Source: Hippophae tibetana (lineage: Eukaryota; Streptophyta; Magnoliopsida; Rosales; Elaeagnaceae). From it: a DNA stretch of 64,000 nucleotides. The stretch lies in contig CM072810.1 of the NCBI GenBank assembly GCA_037013495.1, forward strand, positions 50,268,843 to 50,332,842, read 5' to 3'. Both the position numbers and the translations under genes were made by a program. The notes under the pieces were generated by a model, which saw nothing but the letters and a program-made list of their open reading frames with translations, ran no database searches and had not been told where the DNA came from. Within the stretch, counting starts at the first letter, position 1. The number at the start of each line of letters is the position of its first letter. This document shows, piece by piece, positions 25,746 to 36,062 of this stretch.

Positions 25746-25925
25746 AAAATTTTAAAAATTTAATTAAAAAAAAATAAAGCTTACTTTTTAATTCTCATTT
25801 AATTTTAATTTTTATTTAAAATCTTAATTTTATTTTAATAAAAGTAATAATAAAAATGAATAAAAACAAAAAAAATCAATTTTTATTCTTATTTTATTTT
25901 CCTTTACCTTTTTCAATTTTATTTT

Positions 25926-26044
25926 TATTTTATTTTATTTTTATTTTATTTTTGTTTATTTCATTTTATTTTATTTTATTTTATTTTACTTTATTTTATT
26001 TTATTTTATTTTATTTTATTTTATTTTATTTTATTTTATTTTAT
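25926..26044 (+). repeat. TTTTA pentanucleotide microsatellite
   Basis: A nearly unbroken run of TTTTA from about 25963, with more irregular T-rich sequence before it. The 76-residue Phe-rich ORF through it (25856-26086) is an artefact of low complexity. Confidence 0.9.
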
Positions 26045-26099
26045 ATCAATTTTAATTTAATTTATTTTTTTATTATTTTTTTTTAACTATTTTTTTTAT

Positions 26100-26446
26100 T
26101 TCTCTCTTAATTTTTATTTAACTTAATTAACTTAGATTTTTCATTAATTTAATTAACTTAGATTTTTTAGTTTACTTAACTTAATTAACTTAACTTTTTT
26201 TAACTTAGAATTTTTTTTAACTTAACTAACTTAGATTTTTAAATTAGCTTTTTAATTAACTTAACTTAATTAACTTGAACTTTTGAATTAACTTTCATTA
26301 ACTTACCTTTTTAATTAATTTAGATTTTTTTTAACTTAACGAACTTAGTTTTTTTTAATTAACTTAACTTAATTAAATTAGATTTTCTTTTACTTAATTA
26401 ACTTAAATTTTTACTTAATATAACTTAATTGACTTAACTTTAATAA
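26100..26446 (+). repeat. AT-rich degenerate repeat (AACTTAATTAACTTAG)
   Basis: Irregular repetition of AACTTAATTAACTTAGATTT-like units of 20-30 bp. No coding potential and no counterpart noticed in the outer element. Confidence 0.65.
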
Positions 26447-26471
26447 ACATGAAAAGTAAAGATCTAAGGGA

Positions 26472-26591
26472 GTTCTGTCTAGAAGACTAGTTTCTGGATA
26501 CCTTTATGCCACTAGTCTTTCCTGGGAACGTTGTTCTGTCTAGGAGGATGGTTTTTAAGGAGCCTTTGCCCCACCATTCTTTCCTGGGAAC
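26472..26591 (+). ncRNA. Twin long hairpins in the inner leader
   Basis: Counterpart of 22836-22955. Hairpin 1 (26472-26529) pairs GTTC/GAAC, CTAGAA/TCCTGG (one mismatch) and GACTAGT/ACTAGTC. Hairpin 2 (26533-26591) pairs GTTC/GAAC, CTAGGA/TCCTGG and GGATGGT/ACCATTC (one G-U). The 3-nt spacing between hairpins is unchanged. In hairpin 2 the outer GCTC/GAGC pair is here GTTC/GAAC, a compensatory change between elements. Loops differ more than stems. Confidence 0.65.
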
Positions 26592-26893
26592 ACTCTTGGT
26601 TAATACTGATTATGTTATTTTAACTTTAAAAAAAAAAAAAAAATTCTGAAACTATCTCCAAAATTTTAAAGTCTTAATTATAATCTCAAGAGTTAGTTTC
26701 TTTGTTTGATCTAGGTACAATTGTGTTTTGATGCCGTAATTATTTGATTTGCACCTAGATGTGGGTTATCTAAAACCCTTAAGCATGCTCCTAGTTTTTG
26801 GTACAGAAAAATTTGAAAATCAATAGGGCATGTTTGAAACAGTATAGGTAGACAACCTTGTCTTACTTGTAGGTATGATTGACTCAATGATGA
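26592..26893 (+). other. Inner internal region with no recognised content
   Basis: About 300 bp between the leader hairpins and the hairpin cluster, with a poly-A run near 26629-26643. No ORF, and I see no similarity to gag or pol. Confidence 0.5.
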
Positions 26894-26980
26894 GGGGACA
26901 TTGAGTTTACTTAAAATGCAATCCCCAAGTTACGTCTTGCTAAGACATTAAACTAAGCGCTGGATGGGAGGCAACCCATC
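26894..26980 (+). ncRNA. Three-hairpin cluster of the inner element
   Basis: H1 (26894-26926) pairs GGGG/CCCC and ATTG/CAAT. H2 (26932-26948), ACGTCTTGCTAAGACAT, pairs GTCTT/AAGAC. H3 (26963-26980) pairs GATGGG/CCCATC around AGGCAA. The same series follows gag1 (31806-31893), and H2-H3 follow pol (37317-37365). My recollection is that a GGGAGGCAACCC motif is common downstream of coding regions in Athila-like elements. Confidence 0.6.
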
Positions 26981-28820
26981 ATTTTAGGTAATTTTCTGTT
27001 ATTTATTTTATTTACTTAATTTGATTGTTCATTTTAGTTTAATAATTTTTAAAGTCTTAAAACTAAAAATATTTGTTGAGATGTTAGAAGTTTACAGCGA
27101 TCTGTCTGTATACACTTTAATAATGAATATGATGGATACACCTGCATTTCTCCATTACTACTTACACATTCTCAAGAAATAGGTAATCTTTCCTCTCTTT
27201 TCTCTTTATCTTTAATTTACATTTGTTACATTGAGGACAATGTAAGTTCTAGGTTGGGGGTGGTGAAAAATTACCGTGCTTAATTAGAAGAAAAAAGATT
27301 TAACAATTTAAAAATTAAAAAAAAAAAAAATTATTAAATATTTTCTCACAAAAATTTATCATTTCTTTAAATCAAATTTAAGTAAATAGTTAAGTCTTTT
27401 GTACTGTTAGATTAATTTTTGAAAACATATCATGAAATATTTTGTAATTGTTTTTGATAATTAGTTAGTTTTTGTCATAACTAGTATTTCTTAATAAAAT
27501 GTGAATATTATATTAAACCCAAAATCGGTGTTTATGAATTTTTTAGTGGAGACTACCCTTGTGAGATATAATTTGAGCCTAATTTCTTTTATTCAGAGTG
27601 AAATATATATTTTTTCTACTCCAAACACATTTCTTATTTATTCAAATTTTTAGATGATCTCTATAGGTATTAGCATTGAATGTATGAATTTTTTCTCATC
27701 TTAATAGAGTATCATATATTTTTTTATTATTTTTGTTTAGATTAAATGATTTGAGTAGAAATTGATAGTATATGCTTATATCTCATTTATGCATGACTGC
27801 TACAAAAACAAAAAGACATATCTGGGGTTACCTAAACCAAGATCAAACAGAAAAGCCACAAAATTAACCACTCACCAAAATCCAAAAAAATGTACAATCT
27901 GTACATGGGTTGACTCTCTAAAAAAATACATATATTGAAAAAAAAAATATCTTCAGAAAAAAAATAGAGAGATAAAAAAATTATAGTATTATCTACATAC
28001 TATGACCCACATTGCCTACAAAGTTGTGAGTAAAGGCTAATTACAAAAGAAATATATAGGAAGTAATTCCCTAAAAAGTCATTGCAATTTCTTCATTTGT
28101 AAAAAGCATATATCTTGAAATTCTTTCTTAATGAGTTTGATTTATGCATAAAAATAATTTTTATATATGATATCTTTATAATTTATACATTCGATTCCTT
28201 TCATGAGATCAATGTTAAAATAACACTTTGAGCCTTTATTCTTTATACATATGCGAACCTATTAGTTCATTTCTATATATCAACTCTTTCGCATATAAAT
28301 TAGTATGAGTATTTGAACCCATAGGATTCAGTGCTTTGAGAGTATTGACTTGTAAGGAATAGAGTCGAAGCGAATTCTGATTCATGACACTGAAATTGGG
28401 TAAAATTAAATTGATACATTTTTGAAATGAAATATGAAAATGATTTTCGACTAATTATTATAATAAAATCATGATTGTTTAAAGAGATTAAAATAACTTA
28501 TGCTTGACATTTTAATTATGATCTTAAAGGAGATTAAAAAGTATGAGATATTTTTGTGATATGTTGTTTTCTTTTATTCTTAAATTAATTATTGATTGTG
28601 TTGTAATTGTAGTTTTTGATTTGATTGTTTTTATAGTTTCTTTTGATTTTTACAGTTAGTTCAATGTTTGTGGGTATCATTACTGAAAACCCTCACGACA
28701 CTCAAACTCGTCCACTAGGGCAACCTAGGGGTTTAACGGCTTGTTGCATAGGCTAAATGCAACCGTTTCAATCCACGAAAGTGATTTAGGATAGTTTAAT
28801 TTTTAGTTTTTATCGCTTCT
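26981..28820 (+). other. Inner element 3' untranslated region
   Basis: Homologous to the outer 3' UTR (37366-38397), except that 27436-28206 is absent from the outer copy. That 771-bp segment is AT-rich and stop-dense, with no recognisable ORF. The direct repeat TCATGA occurs at both its ends (27430-27435 and 28201-28206), so the outer element probably lost it. Confidence 0.7.
27228..27265 (+). promoter_or_regulatory. Short hairpin and PPT-like tract in inner 3' UTR
   Basis: ACATTGAGGACAATGT (27228-27243) is a perfect 6-bp stem with a 4-nt loop. It is followed by AGGTTGGGGGTGGTG (27251-27265), which shares GGTTGGGGGT with the true PPT at the LTR edge. The outer element has the same pair at 37625-37662. 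It could be a second plus-strand primer site; that is inference. Confidence 0.5.
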
Positions 28821-28857
28821 CTTGCTAAGGGACTAGCAAGAAGCTGGTTGGGGGTTG
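28821..28857 (+). promoter_or_regulatory. Inner PPT with overlapping hairpin
   Basis: The purine-rich AAGAAGCTGGTTGGGGGTTG (28838-28857) ends exactly at the 3' LTR, where a plus-strand primer is expected. Just upstream, CTTGCTAAGGGACTAGCAAG (28821-28840) is a perfect 7-bp inverted repeat overlapping the PPT start. The outer element has the same arrangement. Confidence 0.8.
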
Positions 28858-30748
28858 TGATGAGTGCTCAAAAAGCACTAAAATAATCATGATTTTATGC
28901 AAATTAATTGATTAAAAATATATATATTTATATGTTTTATCATATATTTATATAAATTTGTCTTTTTCGGAATCATAGGTATTTTTATTGTTTTTCAGGT
29001 ATTTTGGCTTAAAAATGCAACTTAAAGACTCAAAGAGGAATACTGGAAGCAATACATCACAAATATATTAATAAATAAATGCGGAAAGGTCGACAAATAT
29101 GGAAAAATTGGACAAAATGGGTCAAAAAGGTCAAAAATGTCAAAAATGAGAAAAACGCGCCGCCGCGCCGCCCAGCCGCCGCGCCCCAGCACCCAGCTCC
29201 GCCCCAAACTGCGCGGGGTTACTGTTCATGCGCGCAGCACTGCACGCAGGGGTACTGTTCATGCGCGCAGCACTGCGCGCGGGTTACTGTTCATGCGCGC
29301 AGCACTGCGCGCGGGTTACTGTTCATCCGCGCGCGCCGACACTCATTTTTCACGTGCAGCCGACCCATGACGTCAGCATTTCCATTACGCGTTTTTACAT
29401 TTTTTAACATTTTTTTACTCATTTTTTCTCTCCATCCTCACCTATAAATACCCCCCTTCCCTTCACTTCAAAATCACACCTTCAAAACACACTTCTCTCT
29501 TCTTTCTTTCTCTCTTTTCTTAGATTTTTAGTTTTTCTTAGTTTTTCTTATGTTTTCTTAGTTTTTAGCTTTTTTTAGTTAATTTCTCTTAGTTTTAGAG
29601 TTCTTCCCTTTTTAGGGAAGAACTAGTTATGTTTTTGTAATATTTTAGCTCTTTGATTCAATAAATGGGATTGCAAATTCCGCTTGGAATTTTTCCAGCA
29701 ACGGGAATAGCGTCGAAGTTCTGTAAGGATTTTATTTTATTTACAGTTATTTTTATGCTTTATTCTTACATGTTATATTTAATTTGTCTGTGGTTGAATT
29801 TAACTGTGCTGGCTGTTTAGTAAACATGATGTAATAATGACGTTGTTATGCTTGCGAAATATTAAATAGGTAAAAATATCTAAAATGAATTGATTTTATT
29901 TTTATTCATGATTTTATATTAAGAATGTTAGAGAGAAATATATTATTTTTCATTACAAACTTAAACCTGAAAATTAGATTTTAAGGTTTAGTTATCCGGT
30001 CTAATTTAGAGTAGTGCTCTTTTATTTGATGGTACAATCGCCCGGTAGTTAGAGTGAAGCTCTATTTCAAAAGTTTTTATAAGAATTATTATCTGAAAAT
30101 GTATTGACAACATGTTTTCGGTAGTGGTTTTAAAACTTGAAAGTTAGTACTCGGATAACTAAATTCTTGGGTTTAATTTGGACACCTTGAATAAAGTTTA
30201 AATTGTCTAACCCCACCAAAGGTGGCATTTCAATGGTTCATTTTCAATCTCTTAGAAAAAGGAATTAATTTAATTAAGCAAATTAGTTATCAACCGCACC
30301 CATAGGTGTTAATTGATTTGTTTAGTTAACAAAGAATATCTAACCCCACCAAAGGTGGTATTCATACAAAAAAGGGAGAATCAATAAATATCAATTCATA
30401 TCCTTAATAACCTAGATAATATGAGCAAGCATAATTAACTTAGTTATTATATCCATAAATACTCCGCCATTATAAATTTTGCATAAATGTTTATTGAATC
30501 TATGTTTAATTTTATGTAATTAGATTAAAAACACAAAACCCCAAAATATCGTGACAGGATGTTTAGGATTTAATTTCGTTCTTAAAACTTTGAATAATAA
30601 ATTAAAAACCACACACATTCCTTCCTTAGATCGACCTTGGGAGTATACTTATCATTTTCTATGAAATGATTCGTGCACTTGCGAGAGTTTTATAAATATT
30701 AAAACCAAAGTATTGGCAAGAATCGACGATGTCGGTTTTCGCTCATCA
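28858..30748 (+). repeat. Inner element 3' LTR
   Basis: Full length at 1891 bp, from TGATGAG to CTCATCA. It keeps CACGTG (29351-29356), one TGACGTCA (29368-29375), TATAAATA (29443-29450) and AATAAA (29660-29665). Compared with the inner 5' LTR, about 11 bp is missing between the two TGACG motifs, leaving only one. Confidence 0.95.
29205..29335 (+). repeat. GC-rich 30-bp minisatellite in inner 3' LTR
   Basis: Four tandem copies of a unit containing GTTACTGTTCATGCGCGCAG and ACTGCGCGCGG; the second copy has small changes. The inner 5' LTR has two copies at 23818-23880. The LTRs of one insertion start identical, so the number changed after, or during, insertion. Confidence 0.85.
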
Positions 30749-30753
30749 CTACC
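30749..30753 (+). repeat. Target site duplication of inner element, right copy
   Basis: CTACC directly after the inner 3' LTR, matching 23459-23463. The gag1 frame resumes here. Confidence 0.95.
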
Positions 30754-31777
30754 TAATGAAGATTCTCTTTCCTTTATGAGAGATTTCTATGCTACGGTCC
30801 AAACATTCCCCCTCGGTATTCTAAACGAGGATCAACTTAGGATGAGATTTTTTCCCTACACATTAAAGGATAAGGCCAAAGCTTGGTTGATGTCACTTCC
30901 CCCAGGTTCTCTGATGACATGGGGTAACATTTACAATAAATTCATGGGAAAATTCTATTCCCATCAAAAAACATCAGAGTTGAGAGGAAAGATTGCTACT
31001 TTCTCTCAGATGGAAGGAGAACCATTCCATGAAGCTTGGGATAGGTTCAAAATGTTTCTCACTCAATGTCCCCATCATAGCTTTCCCCTGCAGTTGCAGA
31101 ACCAATTCTTTTACGATGGACTTACACAACAATGTCAGTTCATTGTCGACAACGCTGCAGGAGGAGCAATAGGAGAAAAGACTGCCTCAGAGACGTATAA
31201 CCTCTTTGAGATGTTGGGTGCTAATTCCCAACAAAAAAGCTCCCGAGTGGGAAAAGCTGGAGTTCATGAAATCGACTCCAGTAATGAAGTTCAACAACAA
31301 CTTATTCAACTGACTAAGCAAGTTGCCCTTCTCGCTACACAAACCAACACAAATAATGAACAATATGGTTTGTATAGAAACATGGGACATGGTACTGAAG
31401 CCTGTCCATATCAAGGAGAAAAAACTGGACCTGAACAGGTCAATGTGTTGGGAGCATATCAACAGAGACCAAGGTTTGATCCCAATTCAAATACCTATAA
31501 TCCTGGGTGGAGAAGTCATCCAAATTTCTCTTGGAGGCAAAACAACCCTCCTTTCACTCAAAGCTCAAACCAGGCAGGCCAGCAATTCCACCCACCTATT
31601 CCAAGAAGCATTCCCAATAAACCAACCCTGGAGGACAACTTGAATTCTTTTATTCAAGTCTGTAGGGATAACCAATCTAAAACCAATCAACGGTTGGACT
31701 CTGTGGAAGCTTCTATCAAAAAGGTGGAAGTTCAAGTTGAACAGTTAGTTGAACATTTGCAAAAAGGCAAAGACTAA
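30754..31777 (+). pseudogene. gag1, 3' part, zinc knuckle degraded
   Basis: Continuation of gag1 from 23463 in the same frame. It carries the conserved Gag body (FYATVQTFP, LKDKAKAW, FYSHQKTSEL, FHEAWDRF, FFYDGL, NAAGGAIGEKT), then a zinc-knuckle position, a Pro/Asn-rich stretch and a short coiled-coil-like tail (about 31670-31770), and stops with TAA at 31775-31777. The knuckle reads YGLYRNMGHGTEAC: both leading cysteines of CX2CX4HX4C are tyrosine (TGT to TAT), while His and the last Cys remain, so nucleic-acid binding is probably lost. The protein ends about where gag2 continues into protease, making gag1 a Gag-only ORF. It is clearly homologous to gag2 but diverged. The open frame upstream from 30713 is LTR read-through. 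Confidence 0.85.
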
Positions 31778-32132
31778 TTTGAAACTTAAATGAATTCAAT
31801 GAAGAGGAGACATTGAGTTTTTCATTCTGCAATCTCCAAGCAACGTCTTACTAGAAGACGATAAATTTTAGTCCTGTATGGGAGGTCACCCATTATTGTA
31901 TTTTCCTTTGTTTTAGTTTGCGTGTAATAAAAATTCAGATGAAATAAAATTCGTTTGTTTCAAACATTCTGTCCATTCGTTTAAATTTAAAAAAAAAAAA
32001 TTAGGTTCCTTGCACTTTTTGATTTTACGTTTTATCAAGTTATAAATATTTCTTAGAGATATCTACTATTGTTTTTAAAAGCAGAATGTTGATACACAAT
32101 AGGAGGAGGATCATTGTCAACTACAAACAACC
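31778..32132 (+). other. Spacer between gag1 and gag2
   Basis: 355 bp without ORF. It begins with the three-hairpin cluster (31806-31893), then T-rich and A-rich sequence including a poly-A run near 31988-31999. It ends in a leader for gag2 whose ATG at 32133 has a strong context (A at -3, G at +4). Confidence 0.7.
31806..31893 (+). ncRNA. Three-hairpin cluster after gag1
   Basis: H1 (31806-31837) pairs GGAG/CTCC and ATTG/CAAT. H2 (31844-31860) pairs CGTCTT/AAGACG around ACTAG. H3 (31878-31893) pairs ATGGG/CCCAT around AGGTCA. Compared with the inner copy, H1 changes GGGG/CCCC to GGAG/CTCC with both sides altered, and H2 keeps pairing although the loop differs. Confidence 0.6.
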
Positions 32133-35100
32133 ATGGGAGATGCTGAAGATAAGCGGAAAAAGATGAAAGAATATACAATGCCAATCATTGGCAATGTAAC
32201 TTCCGGTATCCAATTACAAGAGGCTGCAAGGAATTATGAATTGAAAAAGAATCATTATTCTTTGTTGACTTCCTTTTACGGTATCCCTAATGAAGATCCT
32301 TTGCATTTCATACGAGAATTCTATGCTATTGTCCAAACCTTTCCACTACATGCAATTAATGAAGATCAACTTAGGATGATGTGTTTTCCTTACACCCTCA
32401 AAGATAAAGCTTGGTCATGGTTCATTACTCTACAGTCAGGATCTCTTAAAACTTGGGAGGCAGTCTATGAAATTTTTATGGGTAGGTTCTATTCCCATCA
32501 AAAGACTGTTGATCTAAGAACAAAGATAACAACATTTTCTCAAATGTGTGAAGAGCCCTTTCATGAAGCTTGGGAACGATTCAAACTCCTTTTCATTCAA
32601 TGTCAAAATCATAGCTTTCCATTACAGCTACAAAACCAATTCTTTTATGATGGATTGACACTACAGAGTCAATACATGGTTGATAATGCTGCTGGAGGTG
32701 CTGTAGGAGAAAAGACCGCAGAGGAAACCTATAATCTTTATGAGCTGTTGGGTTCTAATTCCCAACAAAGAGGTGGTAGAAGGAAAGCAAGGGTCAATGA
32801 AGTTAGCTCTGATAATGAGATAACCTTGCAACTTGCTGAATTGACTAAACAAGTGCAACTCCTCACTACCCATCAAATTTCAAATCAAGAGGTATGTGAA
32901 GTGTGTTGTTCAATTGGGCATGGTACTCATAATTGTTCAAATACTTGTGATTCTAGTGTCGATGCCATAGAGGAAGTCCAATCTTTTCAAAGGTATCATC
33001 CAAACACCTATAATCACCCAGCCTACACCCAATATCCAACACTAAGGTCGGATAACAACCACCCTTACCCACCAAGCCAATCTTTTAAACCAACTTTAGA
33101 AGATAGCTTGAATGCTTTTATTCAAGTTAGTCGTGACAGCCAATTGATGACTAATCAAAGGTTGAACACCATGGAGGCTTCGGTTAAAAGAATTGAATCT
33201 AAAGTTGGGCAACTGGCTGAACAAATGCAAAAGAAAGAACCAGGAAAGTTGCCCAGTCAACCAGAACAAGCAAAGGATGTTAGAACCCTTCGAAGTGGTA
33301 AGGTAGTCAATACCAATTTACCTGAAATCTCTAACAATCTACCTTGTAGTTCAGGTAACAGAGAAGGCGATACTCTAATCTCGCAAAAAGGAGAAACAAG
33401 TGTTAAACTTAACAAGCCTTCTGAAAAACTCATTGGGGGGTCATCTGACACCCCCAAAATTCAAAAGACAACAGAACCACACCAGATACAAGTACCTTTT
33501 CCCCACCGGTTAAAAGAGTCCAAACAAGATAAGCAATTCAATGATCTTTTTAATATGCTCTCTAAAGTAAATATCAATTTACCATTATTAGAAGTGATCA
33601 TGAATGTGCCCTCATATGCCAAGTTTTTCAAAGAGTTGAACACTAAGAAAAGGAGGTATGAACTGAATGAACGAGTAGTAGTATCAGAAATTTCTAGCGC
33701 TGTACTTCAGCACAAACTACCCCCTAAGTTGAAAGACCCTGGAAGTTTTATTATAAACATAACTATGGGGGATAGGAAGGTTGCTAAAACAATGCTTGAT
33801 TTAGGTGCTAGTATAAATTTGATGCCCTACTCTATATTCTTACAGCTCAACCTAGGGGATTTAAAACCCACAACTATGTCCCTTCAACTTACAGATAGAT
33901 CTCTTAAATATCCAGAGGGAATAGTTGAGGATGTTTTGGTACAGGTAGACAAACTGATAATACCTGTTGACTTTGTGGTTCTGGATATGCAAGAAAATCC
34001 AGCATTGGACAGAGAGCACACAATATTGCTTGGTAGACCATTTATGGCAACTACTAAAACTATTATTGATGTCCAAGATGGAAATTTGACAATGACAGTC
34101 TTAGGAGAGACTGTTCATTTTAAAGTTTTTGATTCTTCACCTTTCCCTTCTATTTCTGCCATCGATGAAATATTCGATGTTGATCCTTTGGATAATCTTG
34201 TCCAAAACACCTTTTTCCAAACCAGAATAGAAGACAAGCTTGAAACCGTTCTTACACTTGAAAAGGTTGAAGAAGATTTAGATGAAGAAATTAAGGGGTA
34301 CCTTGAACAACTAGACAATAATGAAGTGATGAAAAAATCTAGTACACTTTTAAATCTACCCAGTTCTTCATCTAGTAAAGAGGCCAATCCACCTGAACTT
34401 GAACTCAAAGTCTTACCTGAGCACTTAAAATATGTGTTTTTGGGAGAGGGAGAAACTTATCCAGTGATAATTTCTTCAACCTTGACCAAACCACAAGAAA
34501 AGGAACTCATCAAAGTGCTTAAACAGTTTAAGAAATCTATAGGTTGGAGTATAGGGGATATAAGAGGCATTAGTCCAACAATGTGTATGCACAAGATCAA
34601 CTTGCAGGATGGTGCTAAACCTGTACGAGAGGCCCAAAGAAGACTAAACCCAAACATGCAAGAGGTAGTTAAAAAGGAAATTCTTAAATTATTAGAAGAA
34701 GGGATTATCTATCCTATTGCAGATAGTAAGTGGGTTAGTCCAGTGCATGTGGTACCAAAAAAATCTGGGATAACAGTTGTTAAAAATGACAAAAGTGAAT
34801 TAGTGCCCACTAGAATAATCACTGGATGGAGAATGTGTATAGATTTTAGGAAACTAAATTTATATACGAAAAAGGATCACTTTCCTCTTCCATTCATTGA
34901 TCAAATGTTGGAAAGATTAGCTGGGCACGAATTTTACTATTTTTTGGATGGACTGTCTGGATATTATCAAGTACCCATAGCACCAGAAGATCAGGAAAAG
35001 ACCACATTTACATGTCCTTTTGGGACATTTGCTTTTCGCAGAATGCCATTTGGGTTATGCAATGCCCCTGCCACGTTCCAGAGATGCATGATATCCATTT

Positions 35101-35240
35101 TCTCGGACATGGTGGAAAAATTCATTGAGATTTTCATGGACGATTTCTCTGTCTTTGGGAACTCATTTGATGATTGCTTACATAAATTGACTTTGGTTTT
35201 AGAAAGATGCATTGAATGCAATCTAACCCTTAGTTGTTAG
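32133..35240 (+). pseudogene. gag2, protease and most of RT (to first stop)
   Basis: 1035 residues from an ATG in strong context. Gag spans about residues 1-370. Its zinc knuckle CEVCCSIGHGTHNC has C255, C258, H263 and C268, the complete CX2CX4HX4C RNA-binding motif. A coiled-coil-like tail lies near 335-370. The aspartic protease centres on DLGAS (D556); DLGA rather than DTGA is usual in this lineage. The flap and core region follow, with ILLGRPF near 625-635. RT begins near residue 830, with the CIDFRKLN motif, the first catalytic Asp in FLDGLSGYYQ, MPFGLCNAPATFQ, and FMDD (residues 1001-1004) with both catalytic aspartates. The stop at codon 1036 lies just after the palm, in a stretch with several other unusual residues, so local decay is more than one base. 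Confidence 0.9.
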
Positions 35241-35489
35241 AAAAGTCATTTTATGGTTCAACAAGGGATAGTTTTAGGACATATAATTTCAAACAAGGGT
35301 ATTGAAGTTGATAAGGCAAAAGTTGAATTGATATCCAAACTACCTCCCCCTACATCTGTGAAGGGGATAAGAAGCTTCTTGGGACATGCAGGATTTTACA
35401 GACGATTTATTAAAGATTTCTCTAAAATAAGTCGTCCCTTATGTAACTTGCTATCCAAAGATGCTGATTTTGATTTCAACAATGACTGA
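35241..35489 (+). pseudogene. RT thumb/connection segment (between stops 1 and 2)
   Basis: Same frame as gag2-pol. It contains the usual post-RT sequence: HFMV, GIVLGH, then KVELISKLPPPTSVKGIRSF, FLGHAGFYRRFI and a PLCNLL stretch. It ends at TGA 35487-35489; a single base change from a Cys codon (TGT or TGC) is a plausible origin but cannot be shown here. Confidence 0.85.
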
Positions 35490-36062
35490 CTTACTTCCTT
35501 TAATACCTTGAAAGATAAACTCACATCTACCCCTGTTATTATGGCACCAAATTGGTCTTTACCTTTTGAAATAATGTGTGACGCTTCTGATTATGCAATA
35601 GGAGCAGTCCTGGGACAAAGAGTGGATAAGCGTTTACATGTCATCTACTATGCTAGCAAAACACTCAATGATGCCCAGATGAATTACACCACCACTGAAA
35701 AGGAATTCTTGGCTATAGTATTCTCTTTAGACAAATTTTGGTCTTATTTAGTAGGATCTAAAGTGATTGTGCATTCTAATCATGCTGCTTTAAGATACCT
35801 ATTAAGTAAACCAAATTCCAAGCCAAGATTAATCAGGTGGGTCTTACTCTTACAAGAATTTGACCTAGAAATCAAGGATAAGAAAGGCAGTGAAAACTTA
35901 GTAGCTGACCATTTGTCTAGGTTGATTTCTGACTTCAATTCTCTTAAAGATGAGAGTAATGACGATATAGTTGAAACCTTTCCTGATGAACAGTTATTTT
36001 TCATAGGTCCGAACCCATGGTATGCTGATATTGTAAACTATCTTGCCACTGGTGTTTTGTGA
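35490..36062 (+). pseudogene. RNase H domain (between stops 2 and 3)
   Basis: Ribonuclease H removes the RNA strand of the RNA/DNA hybrid. Visible motifs: [14 protein letters not shown] (first catalytic Asp), [12 protein letters not shown] (catalytic Glu), and [10 protein letters not shown], where the family normally has TDHAAL. The third catalytic Asp is thus Asn (codon AAT at 35778-35780, polyprotein codon 1216), expected to destroy activity even without the stops. The end of the domain is marked by [10 protein letters not shown]. Ends at TGA 36060-36062. Confidence 0.85.

Larger units (their letters stand above)
23464..30748 (+). mobile_element. Inner non-autonomous LTR element nested in gag1
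   Basis: A complete 7285-bp insertion with LTRs at 23464-25050 and 28858-30748, the same TGATGAG/CTCATCA ends as the outer element, and a perfect CTACC target duplication. The LTRs, PBS, leader hairpins, 3' UTR and PPT are clearly homologous to those of the outer element, so both belong to one family or sister subfamilies. The internal 3.8 kb (25051-28857) has no gag, protease, RT or integrase; it consists of AT-rich tandem repeats plus the conserved untranslated modules. It resembles LARD-type elements, which must borrow proteins from an autonomous relative. Because it lies inside the outer element, it is the younger insertion. Confidence 0.95.

Noticed and set aside
25856-26086. Phe-rich 76-residue ORF
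   Set aside because: It is a translation of a TTTTA microsatellite.
27436-28206. Extra 771-bp inner segment as a remnant of a gene
   Set aside because: Dense stops and no recognisable motif in any frame that I can see.
30713-30753. Start of the gag1 3' open frame inside the inner LTR
   Set aside because: It opens on TTG within LTR sequence; the real Gag frame enters at 30754 from the other side of the insertion.
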